64,000 nt of DNA from Bartonella tribocorum CIP 105476 (GCF_000196435.1 NC_010161.1:2555062-2619061), one strand, 5' to 3'. Positions 41,384-54,131 are shown, counted from the first letter of the stretch. Numbers and translations are program-made. Notes: a model not told the origin generated them from the sequence alone.

Positions 41384-44383
41384 TTAAGAACCTAACGCGT
41401 CTTTAAGAAACGCAGCCAGTTGTTCAAGGTGTTTCACCATTAACCCAGAGGCCGGTGATGCACTCGCAGGGCGCCCTGCATAACGAGCACGTGAATATTG
41501 CGCATTAATATGTGTCAAAACCCATTCCAAATAAGGCTCAATAAATGACCAAGCCCCCATGTTTTTTGGTTCCTCTTGACACCAAAAAACCTCTGCCTGC
41601 AAAAAGCGCGATAACACATTCACCAAAACTTTTGCAGGGAAAGGATACAGCTGTTCAACACGAAGGAGATAAACATCATCGATACCCTTTTTTTCACGTT
41701 CTTCATAAAGGTCGTAATAAACCTTACCCGTACAAAGAACGACACGGCGAATTTTATTATCTTTTTGCAACTTAACGACAGAATCTTTGAGACATTCTGC
41801 ATCATCAAGCAACACACGATGGAAACTTGTTTCTGGTCCCATTTCGCTGAGAAGAGAAACAGCCCGCTTATGACGCAAAAGTGATTTAGGTGTCATCAAA
41901 ATCAAAGGCTTACGGAAATCACGCTTAATTTGTCGACGCAAAATATGAAAATAATTTGCAGGGGTTGTACAATTAGCAACCTGCATATTATCTTCTGCAC
42001 AAAGCTGAAGAAACCGCTCTAGCCGTGCAGAGGAATGTTCCGGTCCTTGCCCTTCAAAACCATGAGGCAATAAACACACAAGACCAGACATACGGAGCCA
42101 TTTACGCTCTGCAGATGAAATAAATTGATCAAAGATGACCTGTGCACCATTAGAAAAGTCACCAAATTGTGCTTCCCAAAGTGTTAATCCTCGTGGTTCA
42201 GCAAGAGAATATCCATATTCAAAACCAAGAACAGCTTCTTCAGAAAGCATAGAATTAACAACTTCATAAAGTGCTTGTCCCTTTTGTAAATGATTCAAAG
42301 GAATATAACGCGCTTCATTTTCTTGGTCATAAAGAACTGAATGACGTTGTGAAAACGTTCCCCGTTCAACATCTTCACCAGAAAGACGAACCGGCGCTCC
42401 TTCTAAACAAAGTGAACCAAAAGCGAGAGCTTCAGCGGTTGCCCAGTCAACACCCTCACCCGTTTCAAAAATTTTAGCACGATTATTTAAAAAACGCTGT
42501 ATCGTTTTATGAACATTAAAATTTGCTGGAACTTCGACAAGTTTCTGACCAATTTCCTTTAAAGTTTTTAATTCAACACCCGTTGTTCTGGAATGTTGCT
42601 CATCAGTATTACTAAAAGCTTTAATGCCGGTCCAGCTTCCATCAAGCCAATCAGCCTTATTAGGTTTATAAGAAGCACTTGCTTCCAATTCATCTTCAAG
42701 TTTATCGCGCCACAACTTTTTTTGTTGCTCAATCTCTTCTGAAGAAACTATTCCTTCTGCTATCAATTGATCACTATAAATCTGAAGTGTTGTTTTATGA
42801 TTACGAATTGCTTTATACATAAGCGGTTGCGTAAAGGAAGGTTCATCGCCTTCATTATGTCCATAACGGCGATAACAAAACATATCAATGACCACCGGTT
42901 TATGGAAAATTTGACGAAACTCCATTGCTATCTTTGCAACAAAAACAACAGCTTCAGGATCATCACCATTCACATGGAAAATGGGAGCATCAATCATTTT
43001 TGCAACATCAGACGGATAAGGCGAAGAACGTGAAAAACGTGGTGCTGTTGTAAAACCAATCTGATTGTTGATAATAACATGAAGTGAGCCAGCAACACGA
43101 TAACCTTTAAGACCTGAAAGACCAAAAGTTTCTTGGATAACGCCTTGTCCTGCAAAAGCAGCATCACCATGAATAAGCAATGGTAACACTTTTGAGCGCT
43201 CACTTAATGGGAGTGAATCTGTGTGCGTGGGTCCCACAAGTTGATCTTGTTTAGCACGTGCTTTTCCCATAACAACCGGATCAACAATCTCGAGATGCGA
43301 GGGATTAGCCAAAAGTGATAAATGAACTTTATTCCCATCAAAGTCCAAATCTGCAGTCGTTCCTAAATGATATTTAACATCACCTGATCCCTCTACATCA
43401 TCTGGCTTATAAGACCCCCCTTTGAATTCATGAAAAATAGCTCTATGCGGCTTGGCGAGAACTTGTGAAAGAACATTTAAACGACCACGATGGGCCATTC
43501 CTAAAATAACTCCCCGCACCCCTAAAGTACTACCACATTTAATAATTTGTTCAAGAGCAGGAATCAGCGCTTCACCACCATCAAGTCCAAAACGTTTTGT
43601 ACCTTTATATTTAGTATCTAAAAACTGTTCGAATCCCTCTGCCTGAATAAGCTTATTTAGGATAGCTTTCTTGTCTTGCTGAGTGAAAGCAATTTTTTTA
43701 TCTCGCCCTTCGATACGCTCTTGGAGCCATGCTTTCTGGATTGGATCAGAAACATGCATATATTCCACACCAATTGTTGAACAATAGGTACGATTGAGAA
43801 TTTCAAGCATTTGCGGAATAGTTGCATATTCCAATCCTAAAACATTATCAATAAAAATAGGACGCTCATAATCAGCAGGAGTAAAACCGTAAGCTTCTGG
43901 AGAAAGCTCTTTATAATCATCCAACTTTTCCGCCAATTGAAGAGGGTCAAGCTTTGCACGAAGATGCCCCCGTGCTCGAAATGCACGAATCATCATAATG
44001 GCATGAACAGAATCACGCGTTGCGCGGATAATATCTTGTTCACTGGACGTTTTTCCCTTTTGTGTCACCCCTGTTGCTGCTTTTTCCTTTAATTTATCAC
44101 CAAGATATTTTTCAAGAGAAGACCAATCACCATCAAGAGCAGAAACCAACTCACCATCTGGCTTTAATGGCCAATGATCACGCTGCCATGTTGCTCCTTC
44201 AGCATTTTTGAGAACATCTTCTTTGTTATCATGAAGGCCTTCAAAAAAAGCACGCCACTGTGAATCAACACTGGTAGGATCTTTTTCATACTGAGCATAA
44301 AGTTGATCTATATAATCCGCATTCCCACCATAAAGAAATGACGTCTGTGCAAAAAGACTATTTATCTCGTCCTGCCTTGCCAT
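41384..44383 (-). CDS. sucA: 2-oxoglutarate dehydrogenase E1 component
   Basis: A 999-residue thiamine-diphosphate enzyme, full length, that decarboxylates 2-oxoglutarate. The N-terminal segment ([20 protein letters not shown]) is the E2-binding arm. [20 protein letters not shown] (about 297-316) and [20 protein letters not shown] followed by [20 protein letters not shown] (about 500-519) are the ThDP/Mg and active-site regions. The C-terminal transketolase part starts near residue 640. It heads sucA-sucB-lpdA; a 161-base gap separates it from sucD, possibly with its own promoter. Confidence 0.96.
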   Translation of the reverse strand: MARQDEINSLFAQTSFLYGGNADYIDQLYAQYEKDPTSVDSQWRAFFEGLHDNKEDVLKNAEGATWQRDHWPLKPDGELVSALDGDWSSLEKYLGDKLKEKAATGVTQKGKTSSEQDIIRATRDSVHAIMMIRAFRARGHLRAKLDPLQLAEKLDDYKELSPEAYGFTPADYERPIFIDNVLGLEYATIPQMLEILNRTYCSTIGVEYMHVSDPIQKAWLQERIEGRDKKIAFTQQDKKAILNKLIQAEGFEQFLDTKYKGTKRFGLDGGEALIPALEQIIKCGSTLGVRGVILGMAHRGRLNVLSQVLAKPHRAIFHEFKGGSYKPDDVEGSGDVKYHLGTTADLDFDGNKVHLSLLANPSHLEIVDPVVMGKARAKQDQLVGPTHTDSLPLSERSKVLPLLIHGDAAFAGQGVIQETFGLSGLKGYRVAGSLHVIINNQIGFTTAPRFSRSSPYPSDVAKMIDAPIFHVNGDDPEAVVFVAKIAMEFRQIFHKPVVIDMFCYRRYGHNEGDEPSFTQPLMYKAIRNHKTTLQIYSDQLIAEGIVSSEEIEQQKKLWRDKLEDELEASASYKPNKADWLDGSWTGIKAFSNTDEQHSRTTGVELKTLKEIGQKLVEVPANFNVHKTIQRFLNNRAKIFETGEGVDWATAEALAFGSLCLEGAPVRLSGEDVERGTFSQRHSVLYDQENEARYIPLNHLQKGQALYEVVNSMLSEEAVLGFEYGYSLAEPRGLTLWEAQFGDFSNGAQVIFDQFISSAERKWLRMSGLVCLLPHGFEGQGPEHSSARLERFLQLCAEDNMQVANCTTPANYFHILRRQIKRDFRKPLILMTPKSLLRHKRAVSLLSEMGPETSFHRVLLDDAECLKDSVVKLQKDNKIRRVVLCTGKVYYDLYEEREKKGIDDVYLLRVEQLYPFPAKVLVNVLSRFLQAEVFWCQEEPKNMGAWSFIEPYLEWVLTHINAQYSRARYAGRPASASPASGLMVKHLEQLAAFLKDALGS

Positions 44384-44544
44384 ATACCTCTCCGGAACAT
44401 CTATTCCGTCTCCTTATATCTCTTTTCAACCTTTCAATGCTTACAAAGCAGATGAAGGGTCGAACATTCAGAAAAGTTTTACCTTTTTATACTCAAGTTT
44501 TTTTCACCTGAATTAAGAAAGTATTCTTATTCAGATGAAATTCT

Positions 44545-45447
44545 TTAGCCATTCAAAACTGACATCAAAGTCTTACCTATCTGTGATGGCGAAGGAGACA
44601 CACGAATCCCTGCTGATTCCATTGCTGCAATTTTATCTTCTGCTCCACCTTTACCACCAGAAATAACAGCACCAGCATGCCCCATTGTACGACCTGGAGG
44701 AGCCGTACGACCAGCAATAAAGCCAACAACTGGCTTTTTACGCCCTTTTCTTGCTTCATCTTGCAAAAACTGTGCTGCTTCTTCTTCAGCAGATCCACCA
44801 ATCTCACCAATCATAACAATAGACTGGGTTTCATCATCTGCCAAAAACATTTCCAACACATCAATAAATTCAGTCCCTTTAACAGGATCACCACCAATCC
44901 CTATAGCGGTTGTTTGTCCCAAACCTTCCTGACTCGTTTGAAAAACAGCTTCATAAGTTAAAGTTCCCGACCGTGAAACAACCCCAACAGAGCCTTTTCT
45001 AAAGATAGAACCAGGCATAATACCAATTTTACATTCGTTTGGCGTGAGAATACCAGGACAATTAGGACCAATAAGACGAGATTTTGAGTTTTCTAATCGC
45101 GCCTTTACTTTCACCATATCCATAACAGGAATACCTTCCGTAATACAGATAATTAAACGAACTTCAGCTTCAATCGCTTCTAGAATAGCTGCCGCAGCGC
45201 CTGCAGGAGGAACATAAATAACGGAAGCATCCGCGCCTGTTTTTTCTTTTGCCTCTGCAACACTAGCAAAGATAGGAAGAGTTTCACCTTTTGAACCCTC
45301 CCATGTTTCCCCACCTTTTTTAGGATTGACACCACCAACCATTTGCGTGCCATAATAAGCAAGCGCTTGTTCTGTATGAAACGTTCCTGTTTTTCCTGTA
45401 AGCCCCTGAACCAGAACTTTTGTATCCTTATTCACAAGAATTGACAT
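44545..45447 (-). CDS. sucD: Succinate-CoA ligase subunit alpha
   Basis: A 300-residue subunit that binds CoA and carries the phosphorylated His. [20 protein letters not shown] (about residues 13-32) is the CoA-binding Rossmann site, [10 protein letters not shown] (about 123-132) is conserved, and [12 protein letters not shown] (about 252-263) contains the active-site His. With SucC it makes succinate and ATP or GTP. It lies 3 bases after sucC. Confidence 0.96.
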   Translation of the reverse strand: MSILVNKDTKVLVQGLTGKTGTFHTEQALAYYGTQMVGGVNPKKGGETWEGSKGETLPIFASVAEAKEKTGADASVIYVPPAGAAAAILEAIEAEVRLIICITEGIPVMDMVKVKARLENSKSRLIGPNCPGILTPNECKIGIMPGSIFRKGSVGVVSRSGTLTYEAVFQTSQEGLGQTTAIGIGGDPVKGTEFIDVLEMFLADDETQSIVMIGEIGGSAEEEAAQFLQDEARKGRKKPVVGFIAGRTAPPGRTMGHAGAVISGGKGGAEDKIAAMESAGIRVSPSPSQIGKTLMSVLNG

Positions 45448-45450
45448 CGC

Positions 45451-46647
45451 TTAAGCTCCCTTCACGGCTGCAACAATTTTTTGAGCAGCATCATCTAAAT
45501 CATCAGCGGGAATAACATTCAAACCACTGTCATTGATAATCGCTTTACCCTGCTCAACATTCGTGCCTTCAAGACGAACAACCAAGGGAACCTTTAAACC
45601 AACTTCACGAACAGCAGCGACCACACCTTCAGCAATGACATCACAACGCATAATACCACCAAAAATGTTAACCAAAATGCCCTTAACATTTGGATCAGCC
45701 GTAATAATCTTAAAAGCAGCTGTCACCTTTTCTTTTGATGCACCACCACCAACATCCAAAAAATTTGCCGGTTCAGCTCCATAAAGCTTAATGATATCCA
45801 TGGTTGCCATAGCAAGACCCGCACCATTGACCATACAACCAATTGTGCCCTCAAGAGCAACATAAGCAAGATCATGCTTTGAAGCTTCAATTTCTTTTGG
45901 ATCTTCTTCTGAAAGATCGCGTAATTCTAAAATATCTGGATGACGAAACAAAGCATTATTATCAAAAGAAACTTTTGCATCAAGAACACGCAAGTGACCA
46001 TCTTTCATCACAATAAGCGGATTGATTTCTAAAAGGCTCATATCTTTTTCACAAAATGCCTTATAGAGAATTGGAAAAAGCTTTTCACCATCTTCCCGTG
46101 CACTATCATGCAATTCTAATGCATCACAAAGTCTTGCACAATCAGCAGAAGTAACCCCCTCTGTCACATCAATGGGCAATGTGAAGATTTTTTCTGGTGT
46201 TTCTTCAGCAACCGTTTCAATATCCATTCCACCTTCTGTTGAAACAACAAAAGCAATCCGACCAACGCTACGATCAACCAAAAGTGAAAGATAAAGTTCG
46301 CGCTCAATATCGGCACCATCTTCAATATAAAGACGATTGACCTGTTTACCCTCTGGACCAGTTTGTTTGGTTACCAAAGTTTTTCCGAGCATTTCTTGAA
46401 CATTTGCAACAACTTCTTCAACAGATTGTGCAAGCCGAACACCACCCTTTGCATCAGGACCAAGTTCTTTAAACTGCCCCTTACCACGACCACCAGCGTG
46501 TATCTGACTTTTAACCACATAGAGAGGTCCGGGCAATTTTTTTGCCCATTTTTCAGCTTGCTCGATAGAATAAACAGCAACCCCATTGGCAATGGGTGCT
46601 CCATATTCATGAAGCAGACGTTTGGCCTGATACTCATGGATATTCAT
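45451..46647 (-). CDS. sucC: Succinate-CoA ligase subunit beta
   Basis: A 398-residue ATP-grasp subunit that binds nucleotide and succinate. [20 protein letters not shown] at the start, [12 protein letters not shown] (about 46-57), LEINPLIV (about 205-212) with Mg-binding Asn, and [19 protein letters not shown] (about 319-337) are hallmarks. It lies between mdh (91 bases upstream) and sucD, the usual alphaproteobacterial TCA order. Confidence 0.96.
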   Translation of the reverse strand: MNIHEYQAKRLLHEYGAPIANGVAVYSIEQAEKWAKKLPGPLYVVKSQIHAGGRGKGQFKELGPDAKGGVRLAQSVEEVVANVQEMLGKTLVTKQTGPEGKQVNRLYIEDGADIERELYLSLLVDRSVGRIAFVVSTEGGMDIETVAEETPEKIFTLPIDVTEGVTSADCARLCDALELHDSAREDGEKLFPILYKAFCEKDMSLLEINPLIVMKDGHLRVLDAKVSFDNNALFRHPDILELRDLSEEDPKEIEASKHDLAYVALEGTIGCMVNGAGLAMATMDIIKLYGAEPANFLDVGGGASKEKVTAAFKIITADPNVKGILVNIFGGIMRCDVIAEGVVAAVREVGLKVPLVVRLEGTNVEQGKAIINDSGLNVIPADDLDDAAQKIVAAVKGA

Positions 46648-46738
46648 GCATTTGTCCTTTTCTTTTATAGATTATTATTAATCCTAACGTTCTAATATTC
46701 TAAAATACTTTATTTTAATGAATGAAATCTTGTTCTAT

Positions 46739-47719
<981 letters not shown>

Positions 47720-47989
47720 TTAGATAATTCAGCGCACACTCATCAACGCCCATATACTGAATATTTTCGACTTCGACCATATTTAAACAATATCATAAAA
47801 AGGAGTAAAGAAATGAAATTTACAAATTTCTCTCCTTACAAAAACAACAACCCTCCGCAGAAACAACTAATAGAAAATTATCATGATGTATCGATAAAGT
47901 GAATTTTAAAAAAATACAACAGAATTATTACATTTCTTTAATTTCAAAGAGTTATTGTTTTTACAGTTTACGTAAAGGTAAAAGTATAA

Positions 47990-49189
47990 TCAACGCTTCT
48001 TCTTCAAAAGAAAATGTTCTTCCCAAAACTTCAAATAATCGTAGCTTTGCATTTCAAAAAGACGTGACTGTGTTCTTTGAAATTCAAATGTTTCCGTGGT
48101 CTGAGCATGCCCCTTATACAAATCCTTAACCCCTGCTGCTGCCGACATAAACAACCGGATGTTGCGTTCATAAAGAATATCAATAAACAAAATGAACCGT
48201 TTTGTTTCATTGCGACATGTATCATCCATGATCGGTACATTATCGATAAAAATCGTATGATAACGCTCCCCTAATGCCAAATACTCAGCTGCGGCCAAAG
48301 GCTTTGTGCACAAATCTCGATAATCAAAGCGTGCACAACCCGCAGCAAAACGAGGAATAGGGATAAGGCGCCCTCTTATAGAAAGCTCATCAGATATTTC
48401 CTTATGTCCTTGCAACACAACTGCCCATGCTTGATCCATACATTCATCTGCTTTTTTCCCTAATGGTGTTACATACACAGACTGTAGATTTGATTTTTCA
48501 AGACGATAATCTGTTTTTGCATCAAGATTAACAACACGAACATAGGCTTTCAAAGTTTGAATAAAAGGCAAAAAGAGTTCACGATTCAAACCGTTATAAT
48601 AAAGATTATCCGGCGCCACATTTGAAGTCGCAATAAAGAAAATTCCCTTATCAAACAAAGCAGAAATAAGGCGTCCCAACACCATGGCATCAGCAATATC
48701 TGTTACACTAAATTCATCAAAACAAAGCACCTTTGCTTCTCGTGCAAGATCTTCAGCAACAGCTAAAATAGGATTATCTTGTTTAGATTTTTCACGCCCA
48801 GATGCTTGACGATAAACATTAATACGCTCATGCACATCAGCCATAAAATCATTAAAATGAGCGCGCTTTTTATGGTTTTTAGGCAAACAAGAAAAGAACA
48901 AATCCATGAGCATGGTTTTACCCCGTCCCACTTCACCATAAATATACAATCCCTGAAAAGAACTATTTTCATCCCCTTGTTTTGCAACATGAGCAAAATT
49001 TTGTCTTTTCTTTTTAAATATTATTTTAAAAAAAGACCAAAATATCCAATACCAAGGACGAGAAGCATTTTGTTCCGAAATTTTTTTTAATAAATGATCA
49101 AAGTGCTCTGTTACAGCCAATTGAGCTGGATCAAAACGGACTTTTCCTTTAGAGACCAGTTCCTTATAGCGTGTTGAAACGAGAATCAT
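47990..49189 (-). CDS. zapE: Cell division ATPase ZapE (AFG1-like)
   Basis: A 399-residue P-loop ATPase. YIYGEVGRGKTMLMDLFF is Walker A (about residues 79-96), AHFNDFMADVHERI and the Walker B VLCFDEFSVTDIADAM (about 146-161) are diagnostic of the AFG1/ZapE family. E. coli ZapE associates with the Z-ring and affects its stability; the mitochondrial relative Afg1 acts in protein quality control. The ATG at 49189 (ILVSTRYKELVSKG) is preferred because family conservation begins there. A GTG 39 bases upstream is possible. Located just upstream of mdh on the same strand, as in many alphaproteobacteria. Confidence 0.9.
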   Translation of the reverse strand: MILVSTRYKELVSKGKVRFDPAQLAVTEHFDHLLKKISEQNASRPWYWIFWSFFKIIFKKKRQNFAHVAKQGDENSSFQGLYIYGEVGRGKTMLMDLFFSCLPKNHKKRAHFNDFMADVHERINVYRQASGREKSKQDNPILAVAEDLAREAKVLCFDEFSVTDIADAMVLGRLISALFDKGIFFIATSNVAPDNLYYNGLNRELFLPFIQTLKAYVRVVNLDAKTDYRLEKSNLQSVYVTPLGKKADECMDQAWAVVLQGHKEISDELSIRGRLIPIPRFAAGCARFDYRDLCTKPLAAAEYLALGERYHTIFIDNVPIMDDTCRNETKRFILFIDILYERNIRLFMSAAAGVKDLYKGHAQTTETFEFQRTQSRLFEMQSYDYLKFWEEHFLLKKKR

Positions 49190-49287
49190 CCAAACAACCT
49201 TTTTCCAACCGTTTTCAATGAAAAACACAAATTCTTTTCACTAATCTGCTCTTATAGCTTATTTTTTCATAAACGGTCAAAAATGAT

Positions 49288-49833
49288 CTAACGGCTTAAA
49301 ACAACAGGATGATCATCAAGTGTACGTCCCTCAAAACGATCAAGATTTGAAGAATAAAGAGCGATGATAACACGCCCAGAGTTATTATAAAAATATAATC
49401 TTTTTCCTTTAACAGCCCACGATCTCACTTGGGAAGCAATTCCTGGACAGTGTAAAGGGCCAGCACGGTACCCTTGTCCAAATTTTGTTTGTGGCGTTGC
49501 AATCCGACAAACTTTACCCCCTACAGAAAGATTCCATACCCCGGCAATGCTTGCAGGAAACAAATCATTGGCATTGCTCGGCAATTCGAGACTAGCCATT
49601 CGTCCATCACTCTGAGAATCTCCTTTCTCATACATCGAAGCGTTTGCATCTTCAGATATCGACGAAGAAGCATACGATGAATCAGTCACTTCCAATGTTG
49701 TCATTTGTTGAGATGGATAAAAAACTTCTAATGCGTTGCTACTGTCATTACTGTCAAACCGCATTGTTGAACATCCCCCTAAAAGCATTACTGTTGACAT
49801 TGCAACGAAAAACGAAATTTTTGAAAACGACAT
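49288..49833 (-). CDS. Omp19-like outer-membrane lipoprotein, AprI/Inh protease-inhibitor family
   Basis: A 181-residue lipoprotein. The signal peptide (about residues 1-21, FFVAMSTVMLLGGC) has a clear LGGC lipobox, followed by a Ser/Asp-rich linker. A C-terminal beta-barrel domain runs from about residue 85: IAGVWNLSVGGKVCRIATPQ with a Cys pair (VCRI and LHCPGIA), then LYFYNNSGRVIALY-like and FEGRTLDDHPVVLSR. This matches Brucella Omp19, shown to inhibit host proteases. The ATG at 49833 is chosen because the signal peptide starts there. Role here inferred. Confidence 0.82.
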   Translation of the reverse strand: MSFSKISFFVAMSTVMLLGGCSTMRFDSNDSSNALEVFYPSQQMTTLEVTDSSYASSSISEDANASMYEKGDSQSDGRMASLELPSNANDLFPASIAGVWNLSVGGKVCRIATPQTKFGQGYRAGPLHCPGIASQVRSWAVKGKRLYFYNNSGRVIIALYSSNLDRFEGRTLDDHPVVLSR

Positions 49834-50060
49834 ATCTGTACTCTCTCCCACGACAATAAATAAACCCACAAAAAAATTAAGTGAATATTCGTTATAATTA
49901 CAAAGATAAATTAACAAATTAAAAAAAACAGGATTAAAATCACCTATTTTAAATGAAAGTAAGTTATGTATCCAATTTTATATTTATTAAACACTAGAAA
50001 TTTATAAGATTTTCAGTCATATATCCCTTGATAAGTAATTATTAGAAATAGAGAAATTTC

Positions 50061-50912
50061 ATGAAAACGCCATTTAGCAAAATGGACGGTCTTGGAAATC
50101 AAATTATTGTTGCTGATATGCGTGAAAGCACACAGGCTCTTACACCACAAGCAATCCTTGCTTTATCGGCAGATCCCGAAATGCATTTTGATCAAATCAT
50201 GGCTATCCGCAACCCAACAAAGAACGAAGCCGACTTCCACATCGAAATATGGAATGCTGATGGTTCAAAGGCTAAAGCTTGTGGCAATGGTACCCGCTGT
50301 GTCATTGCATGGCTCACAGACCACAATTTTGGTGAAAATTTTCGTTTAGAAGCACCCACTGGAATTATTGAAGGAAAACGGCAGGCCGACAACCTCATCT
50401 CTGTTGATATGGGATGCCCAAATTTCAATGCAAAAGAAATGCCTGTTTCACGTGAAATAGTTGATACAAATCATATAGACATTACGGCTGGTCCCCTAAA
50501 AGATGCTTGCCTCATATCTATTGGCAATCTCCATGCTATCTTTTTTGTTGAAAATGATGTTCAACATATTCCTTTAGAAAAATATGGACCAAAACTTGAA
50601 CATGATCCCCTTTTTCCAGAACGATGCAATATTTCCATTGCTTGCATAACGTCAAAGAAAAGTCTAAATTTACGTACATGGGAGCGAGGAGCAGGACTAA
50701 CACAAGCATGTGGGAGTGCTGCTTGTGCCGGTGCAGTGGCTGCTTATCGACGTAGTCTGACACAGCGCCATATTGATGTAAACTTACCAGGGGGAAAACT
50801 TAATATTTTTTACCGAGAAGACGATCACATTATCATGACGGGACCAATAAAATATCAATTTAGTGGTTTTTTAAACCCTTTAACAGGCTGCTATAAAAAG
50901 GATAACTCTTGA
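50061..50912 (+). CDS. dapF: Diaminopimelate epimerase
   Basis: A 283-residue enzyme converting LL- to meso-diaminopimelate for lysine and peptidoglycan. The two catalytic cysteines are visible in KACGNGTRCV (about residues 73-82) and TQACGSAACAG (about 215-225). MDGLGNQIIVADMR near the start is conserved. Its TGA shares a base with the mtaB start (TGATG), beginning the tightly packed dapF-mtaB-ftsY-ispZ run. Confidence 0.95.
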   Translation: MKTPFSKMDGLGNQIIVADMRESTQALTPQAILALSADPEMHFDQIMAIRNPTKNEADFHIEIWNADGSKAKACGNGTRCVIAWLTDHNFGENFRLEAPTGIIEGKRQADNLISVDMGCPNFNAKEMPVSREIVDTNHIDITAGPLKDACLISIGNLHAIFFVENDVQHIPLEKYGPKLEHDPLFPERCNISIACITSKKSLNLRTWERGAGLTQACGSAACAGAVAAYRRSLTQRHIDVNLPGGKLNIFYREDDHIIMTGPIKYQFSGFLNPLTGCYKKDNS

Positions 50913-52195
50913 TGGCAGTAGAAATTGTAACTTTTGGTTGTCGACTCAATAGCTACGAATCGGAAATCATTCGCAAAGAAAGCACTTCTTCAGGGTTAGA
51001 CCAGCTTAAAGATGGTGCGATTATCTTTAACACCTGCGCTGTCACGGCCGAAGCCGTACGACAAGCAAAGCAAGCTATCCGCAAAGCGCGACGTGAGAAT
51101 CCTCATGCCCGCATCATTGTAACAGGATGTGCTGCCCAAACAGAAGCACAAAATTTTGCCTCAATGACAGAAGTGGATCTCGTTTTAGGAAACGAAGATA
51201 AACTTCACGCCCATTCTTATCGTCAACTTCCTGATTTTGGTATTAACCATTCCGAAAAGGTGCGCATCAATGATATCATGGAAGTACAAAAAATTGCTCC
51301 CCATATGGTCAGTGCAATGCAAGAACGCACCCGCGCTTTTGTACAAGTGCAAAACGGATGCGATCATCGCTGTACATTTTGCATTATTCCTTATGGACGT
51401 GGACCATCTCGTTCAGTTCCCATGGGGGCTGTCATAGAGCAAATTAGAAAACTGACAGGCGAGGGGATTCAAGAAGTGGTCCTTACAGGTGTTGACCTTA
51501 CAAGTTATGGTCACGATCTGCCTGGAAAAGCGACTCTAGGAAAATTAACTTCAGCCATTTTGCATCATGTCCCTGACTTAGCCCGATTACGCTTATCATC
51601 TATTGATTCCATTGAAGCAGACGAAGAACTCATCAATCTTTTAGCCTATGAAAAAAGGATCATGCCTCATTTGCATTTATCTTTGCAAGCAGGCGATAAT
51701 ATGATTTTAAAACGGATGAAACGCCGTCATTTACGTGAACATGCTATTCAATTTTGCCAAGAATTGCGTGCCAAACGTCCCACAATGGTTTATGGTGCCG
51801 ACTTGATTGCTGGTTTTCCTACGGAAACAGAAGAAATGTTTCAAAACAGTCTTGCTTTAATCAAAGATTGTCATTTAACCCACCTTCATGTTTTCCCCTT
51901 TAGTCCAAGAGAAGGTACACCTGCCGCACGGATGCCACAAGTCAACCGTAAAATAGTTAAGATGCGTGCTGAAAGATTGCGTAAAGCAGGTGAGGAAGCT
52001 TACCAAAAACATCTTGCTCATTTACAAAACAGTCAACAAACAATTCTCGTTGAAAAAGACGAAATTGGACGAACAGAAGATTATACTCTTGTACAAATTA
52101 AAGGTGCCAAAGCAGGAACAATTGTTCAAGCCCTTATCATTAACCATGATGGCGATAAATTAATTGCTGTCCTTCCAAAATTAAACGCTGCTTGA
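50912..52195 (+). CDS. mtaB: tRNA (N6-threonylcarbamoyladenosine(37)-C2)-methylthiotransferase
   Basis: A 427-residue radical-SAM methylthiotransferase that adds a methylthio group to t6A37 of ANN-decoding tRNAs. The N-terminal cluster domain has TFGCRLNSYES (about residues 6-16), FNTCAVT (about 39-45) and VTGCAAQ (about 72-78). The radical-SAM motif is NGCDHRCTFCIIPYGRG (about 149-165), and a short TRAM-like domain occupies the last 60 residues. ATG 50912 overlaps the dapF stop. MtaB rather than MiaB is favoured by length and by the dapF-mtaB-ftsY order. Confidence 0.92.
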   Translation: MAVEIVTFGCRLNSYESEIIRKESTSSGLDQLKDGAIIFNTCAVTAEAVRQAKQAIRKARRENPHARIIVTGCAAQTEAQNFASMTEVDLVLGNEDKLHAHSYRQLPDFGINHSEKVRINDIMEVQKIAPHMVSAMQERTRAFVQVQNGCDHRCTFCIIPYGRGPSRSVPMGAVIEQIRKLTGEGIQEVVLTGVDLTSYGHDLPGKATLGKLTSAILHHVPDLARLRLSSIDSIEADEELINLLAYEKRIMPHLHLSLQAGDNMILKRMKRRHLREHAIQFCQELRAKRPTMVYGADLIAGFPTETEEMFQNSLALIKDCHLTHLHVFPFSPREGTPAARMPQVNRKIVKMRAERLRKAGEEAYQKHLAHLQNSQQTILVEKDEIGRTEDYTLVQIKGAKAGTIVQALIINHDGDKLIAVLPKLNAA

Positions 52196-52209
52196 GCCGG
52201 AAAACTCTT

Positions 52210-53448
52210 ATGACAAAATCTTTTATAAAAAAAATATTCTCTTTTAACAAATCTAAAGATCAGGAAATGGAACAAATGTCTATTCCTGATAAAAGCGATA
52301 TAATAGAAGAAAATGAAGACAAAAATGAAAAGACAAAAAACGACCAAATCTCTATAGATGCAGAAAAAGAAGAAAAAATAAAAAATAAAAAGTCAACACC
52401 TACAAAACATGATGATCTCCCCCCATATTCTGATAAAATTCCCTCTTATGGCAAAATTATCGTCACAAACACCATCTGTGAAAAAGAAAGTGAAGAAACT
52501 TTACCTGAACCCTCTGTTGAACAAAAAAAGACAGCATGGTTTGGACGCCTTAGAAAAGGTCTATCCCTTTCTTCACAACGCCTAAGCGGATCAATCAGCG
52601 ATCTTTTTTTAAAAAGAAAACTTGATGAAGAGACATTACAAGAACTCGAAGATATTCTTATTCAAGCTGACCTTGGTGTAGAAACAGCAACACGCATCAC
52701 GAATACTTTAGCTTCCAGTCGTTATGGAAAAGATCTCTCCTCAGATGACATTCATACGATTGTCGCTGATGAAATCAAAAAAGTTTTGGAACCTGTTGCA
52801 ATGCCATTAGAACTTGATCTCAGTCATAAGCCTCATGTTATTTTGCTGGTAGGTGTAAATGGTACGGGAAAAACGACAACAATTGGAAAACTTGCCGCCA
52901 AATTAACTGAAGGAGGACTAAACGTTATGCTTGCTGCTGGTGACACTTTTCGAGCCGCAGCGATTGAACAATTACATATTTGGGGTAAACGTATTGATTC
53001 TCCTGTTATTTCAACCAAATTGGGTGCAGATGCCGCAAGTTTAGCCTTTGATGCTTTTGAGAAAGCAAAAAAAGCAAACAGTGATGTATTAATTATTGAT
53101 ACAGCGGGGCGTTTACAAAATAAATCTGAATTGATGGATGAGTTGGCAAAAATTATTCGTGTTTTAAGAAAACACTCCCCCCAAGCGCCCCATACAATCC
53201 TTCAAACGCTTGATGCAACGACCGGACAAAATGCACTCAGCCAAGTGGAGATTTTCCGTAATATTGCCGGTGTTAATGGTTTAGTCATGACAAAGCTAGA
53301 TGGGACTGCACGAGGAGGAATTCTTATCGCTATCGCAGCAAAACATAAATTACCCATTTATTTTATCGGTGTAGGAGAGAATATTGAAGACCTTCAACCC
53401 TTTTCTGCTTCTGACTTTGCCGAAACTATCGTAGGAAAACATGCATGA
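52210..53448 (+). CDS. ftsY: Signal recognition particle receptor FtsY
   Basis: A 412-residue SRP receptor GTPase. The N-terminal ~110 residues form a charged Glu/Lys/Asp-rich A domain (ENEDKNEKTKNDQ). The N domain (LFLKRKLDEETLQELEDILI) and G domain follow, with GVNGTGKTTTIGKLA (about 215-229), DTFRAAAIEQL (about 244-254), DTAGRLQNKSELMDEL (about 296-311) and TKLDGTARGG (about 358-367). It docks ribosome-SRP complexes at the inner membrane. The ATG at 52210 is chosen over a TTG overlapping the mtaB end. Its stop overlaps the ispZ start as ATGA. Confidence 0.94.
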   Translation: MTKSFIKKIFSFNKSKDQEMEQMSIPDKSDIIEENEDKNEKTKNDQISIDAEKEEKIKNKKSTPTKHDDLPPYSDKIPSYGKIIVTNTICEKESEETLPEPSVEQKKTAWFGRLRKGLSLSSQRLSGSISDLFLKRKLDEETLQELEDILIQADLGVETATRITNTLASSRYGKDLSSDDIHTIVADEIKKVLEPVAMPLELDLSHKPHVILLVGVNGTGKTTTIGKLAAKLTEGGLNVMLAAGDTFRAAAIEQLHIWGKRIDSPVISTKLGADAASLAFDAFEKAKKANSDVLIIDTAGRLQNKSELMDELAKIIRVLRKHSPQAPHTILQTLDATTGQNALSQVEIFRNIAGVNGLVMTKLDGTARGGILIAIAAKHKLPIYFIGVGENIEDLQPFSASDFAETIVGKHA

Positions 53449-54131
53449 AACAACCTTTATCTAACCCTAATTCACACAATAATGCTGAGAAAAATATGAA
53501 CAATAATAAAAAAACTTCCCTCTCACCAACACTTAAGTTTCTCTTAGAAATGGGACCATTGGTCGCCTTCTTTTTTGCCAATTATAAGGGAGAATGGTTG
53601 ATAAAAAACATTGAATTTTTTCAAAATTTTAGTAAGCCTATTTTCCCTGCAACAGCTATTTTTATGGTAGCAATTATTATTTCTCTAAGCTTCTCATGGA
53701 TTCTTGCAAGACAAGTTCCTATTATGCCTCTTATTTCCGGAATATTTGTTCTCGTTTTTGGCTTTCTAACACTCTGGCTTCATAATGAAACTTTCATAAA
53801 AATGAAACCAACAATCATTAACAGCTTATTTGCTTTTATACTGTTTGGTGGGATGTTTTTTAAAAAACCACTTTTACGTTATGCTCTTGACTCTACCTTA
53901 AAACTTGATGATTTAGGCTGGCAAAAACTCACCTATCGTTGGGCATTTTTTTTCGTTTTTCTTGCCCTTTTAAATGAAATCATTTGGCGCAATTTTAGCG
54001 ATAATTTTTGGACAAGTTTCAAAGTATTTGGCGTTATGCCTATAACAGTCCTTTTCATGCTTACTCAAATGCCTATCATTATGAAACATTCAAAAGGACT
54101 TTTTACAGAAGAGGAGAATTCTGATTCTTAA
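53445..54131 (+). CDS. ispZ: Inner-membrane intracellular septation protein (YciB/IspZ family)
   Basis: A 228-residue membrane protein with about five or six hydrophobic segments (around residues 38-52, 68-90, 97-112, 125-140, 170-185 and 196-212). Family motifs are LLEMGPLVAFFFANYKG (about 29-45), GMFFKKPLLRYALDS near 140-155 and LTYRWAFFFVFLALLNEIIW (about 164-183). YciB proteins affect septation and envelope synthesis. The first 16 residues (QPLSNPNSHNNAEKN) are unlike the family, so translation may begin at the ATG at 53496. Overlap with ftsY supports co-translation. Confidence 0.9.
   Translation: MKQPLSNPNSHNNAEKNMNNNKKTSLSPTLKFLLEMGPLVAFFFANYKGEWLIKNIEFFQNFSKPIFPATAIFMVAIIISLSFSWILARQVPIMPLISGIFVLVFGFLTLWLHNETFIKMKPTIINSLFAFILFGGMFFKKPLLRYALDSTLKLDDLGWQKLTYRWAFFFVFLALLNEIIWRNFSDNFWTSFKVFGVMPITVLFMLTQMPIIMKHSKGLFTEEENSDS

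Noticed and set aside
44577..44810. Open frames antiparallel or shifted within sucD, sucC, sucA and mdh
   Set aside because: All overlap confidently identified full-length TCA genes; their compositions look like frame shadows.
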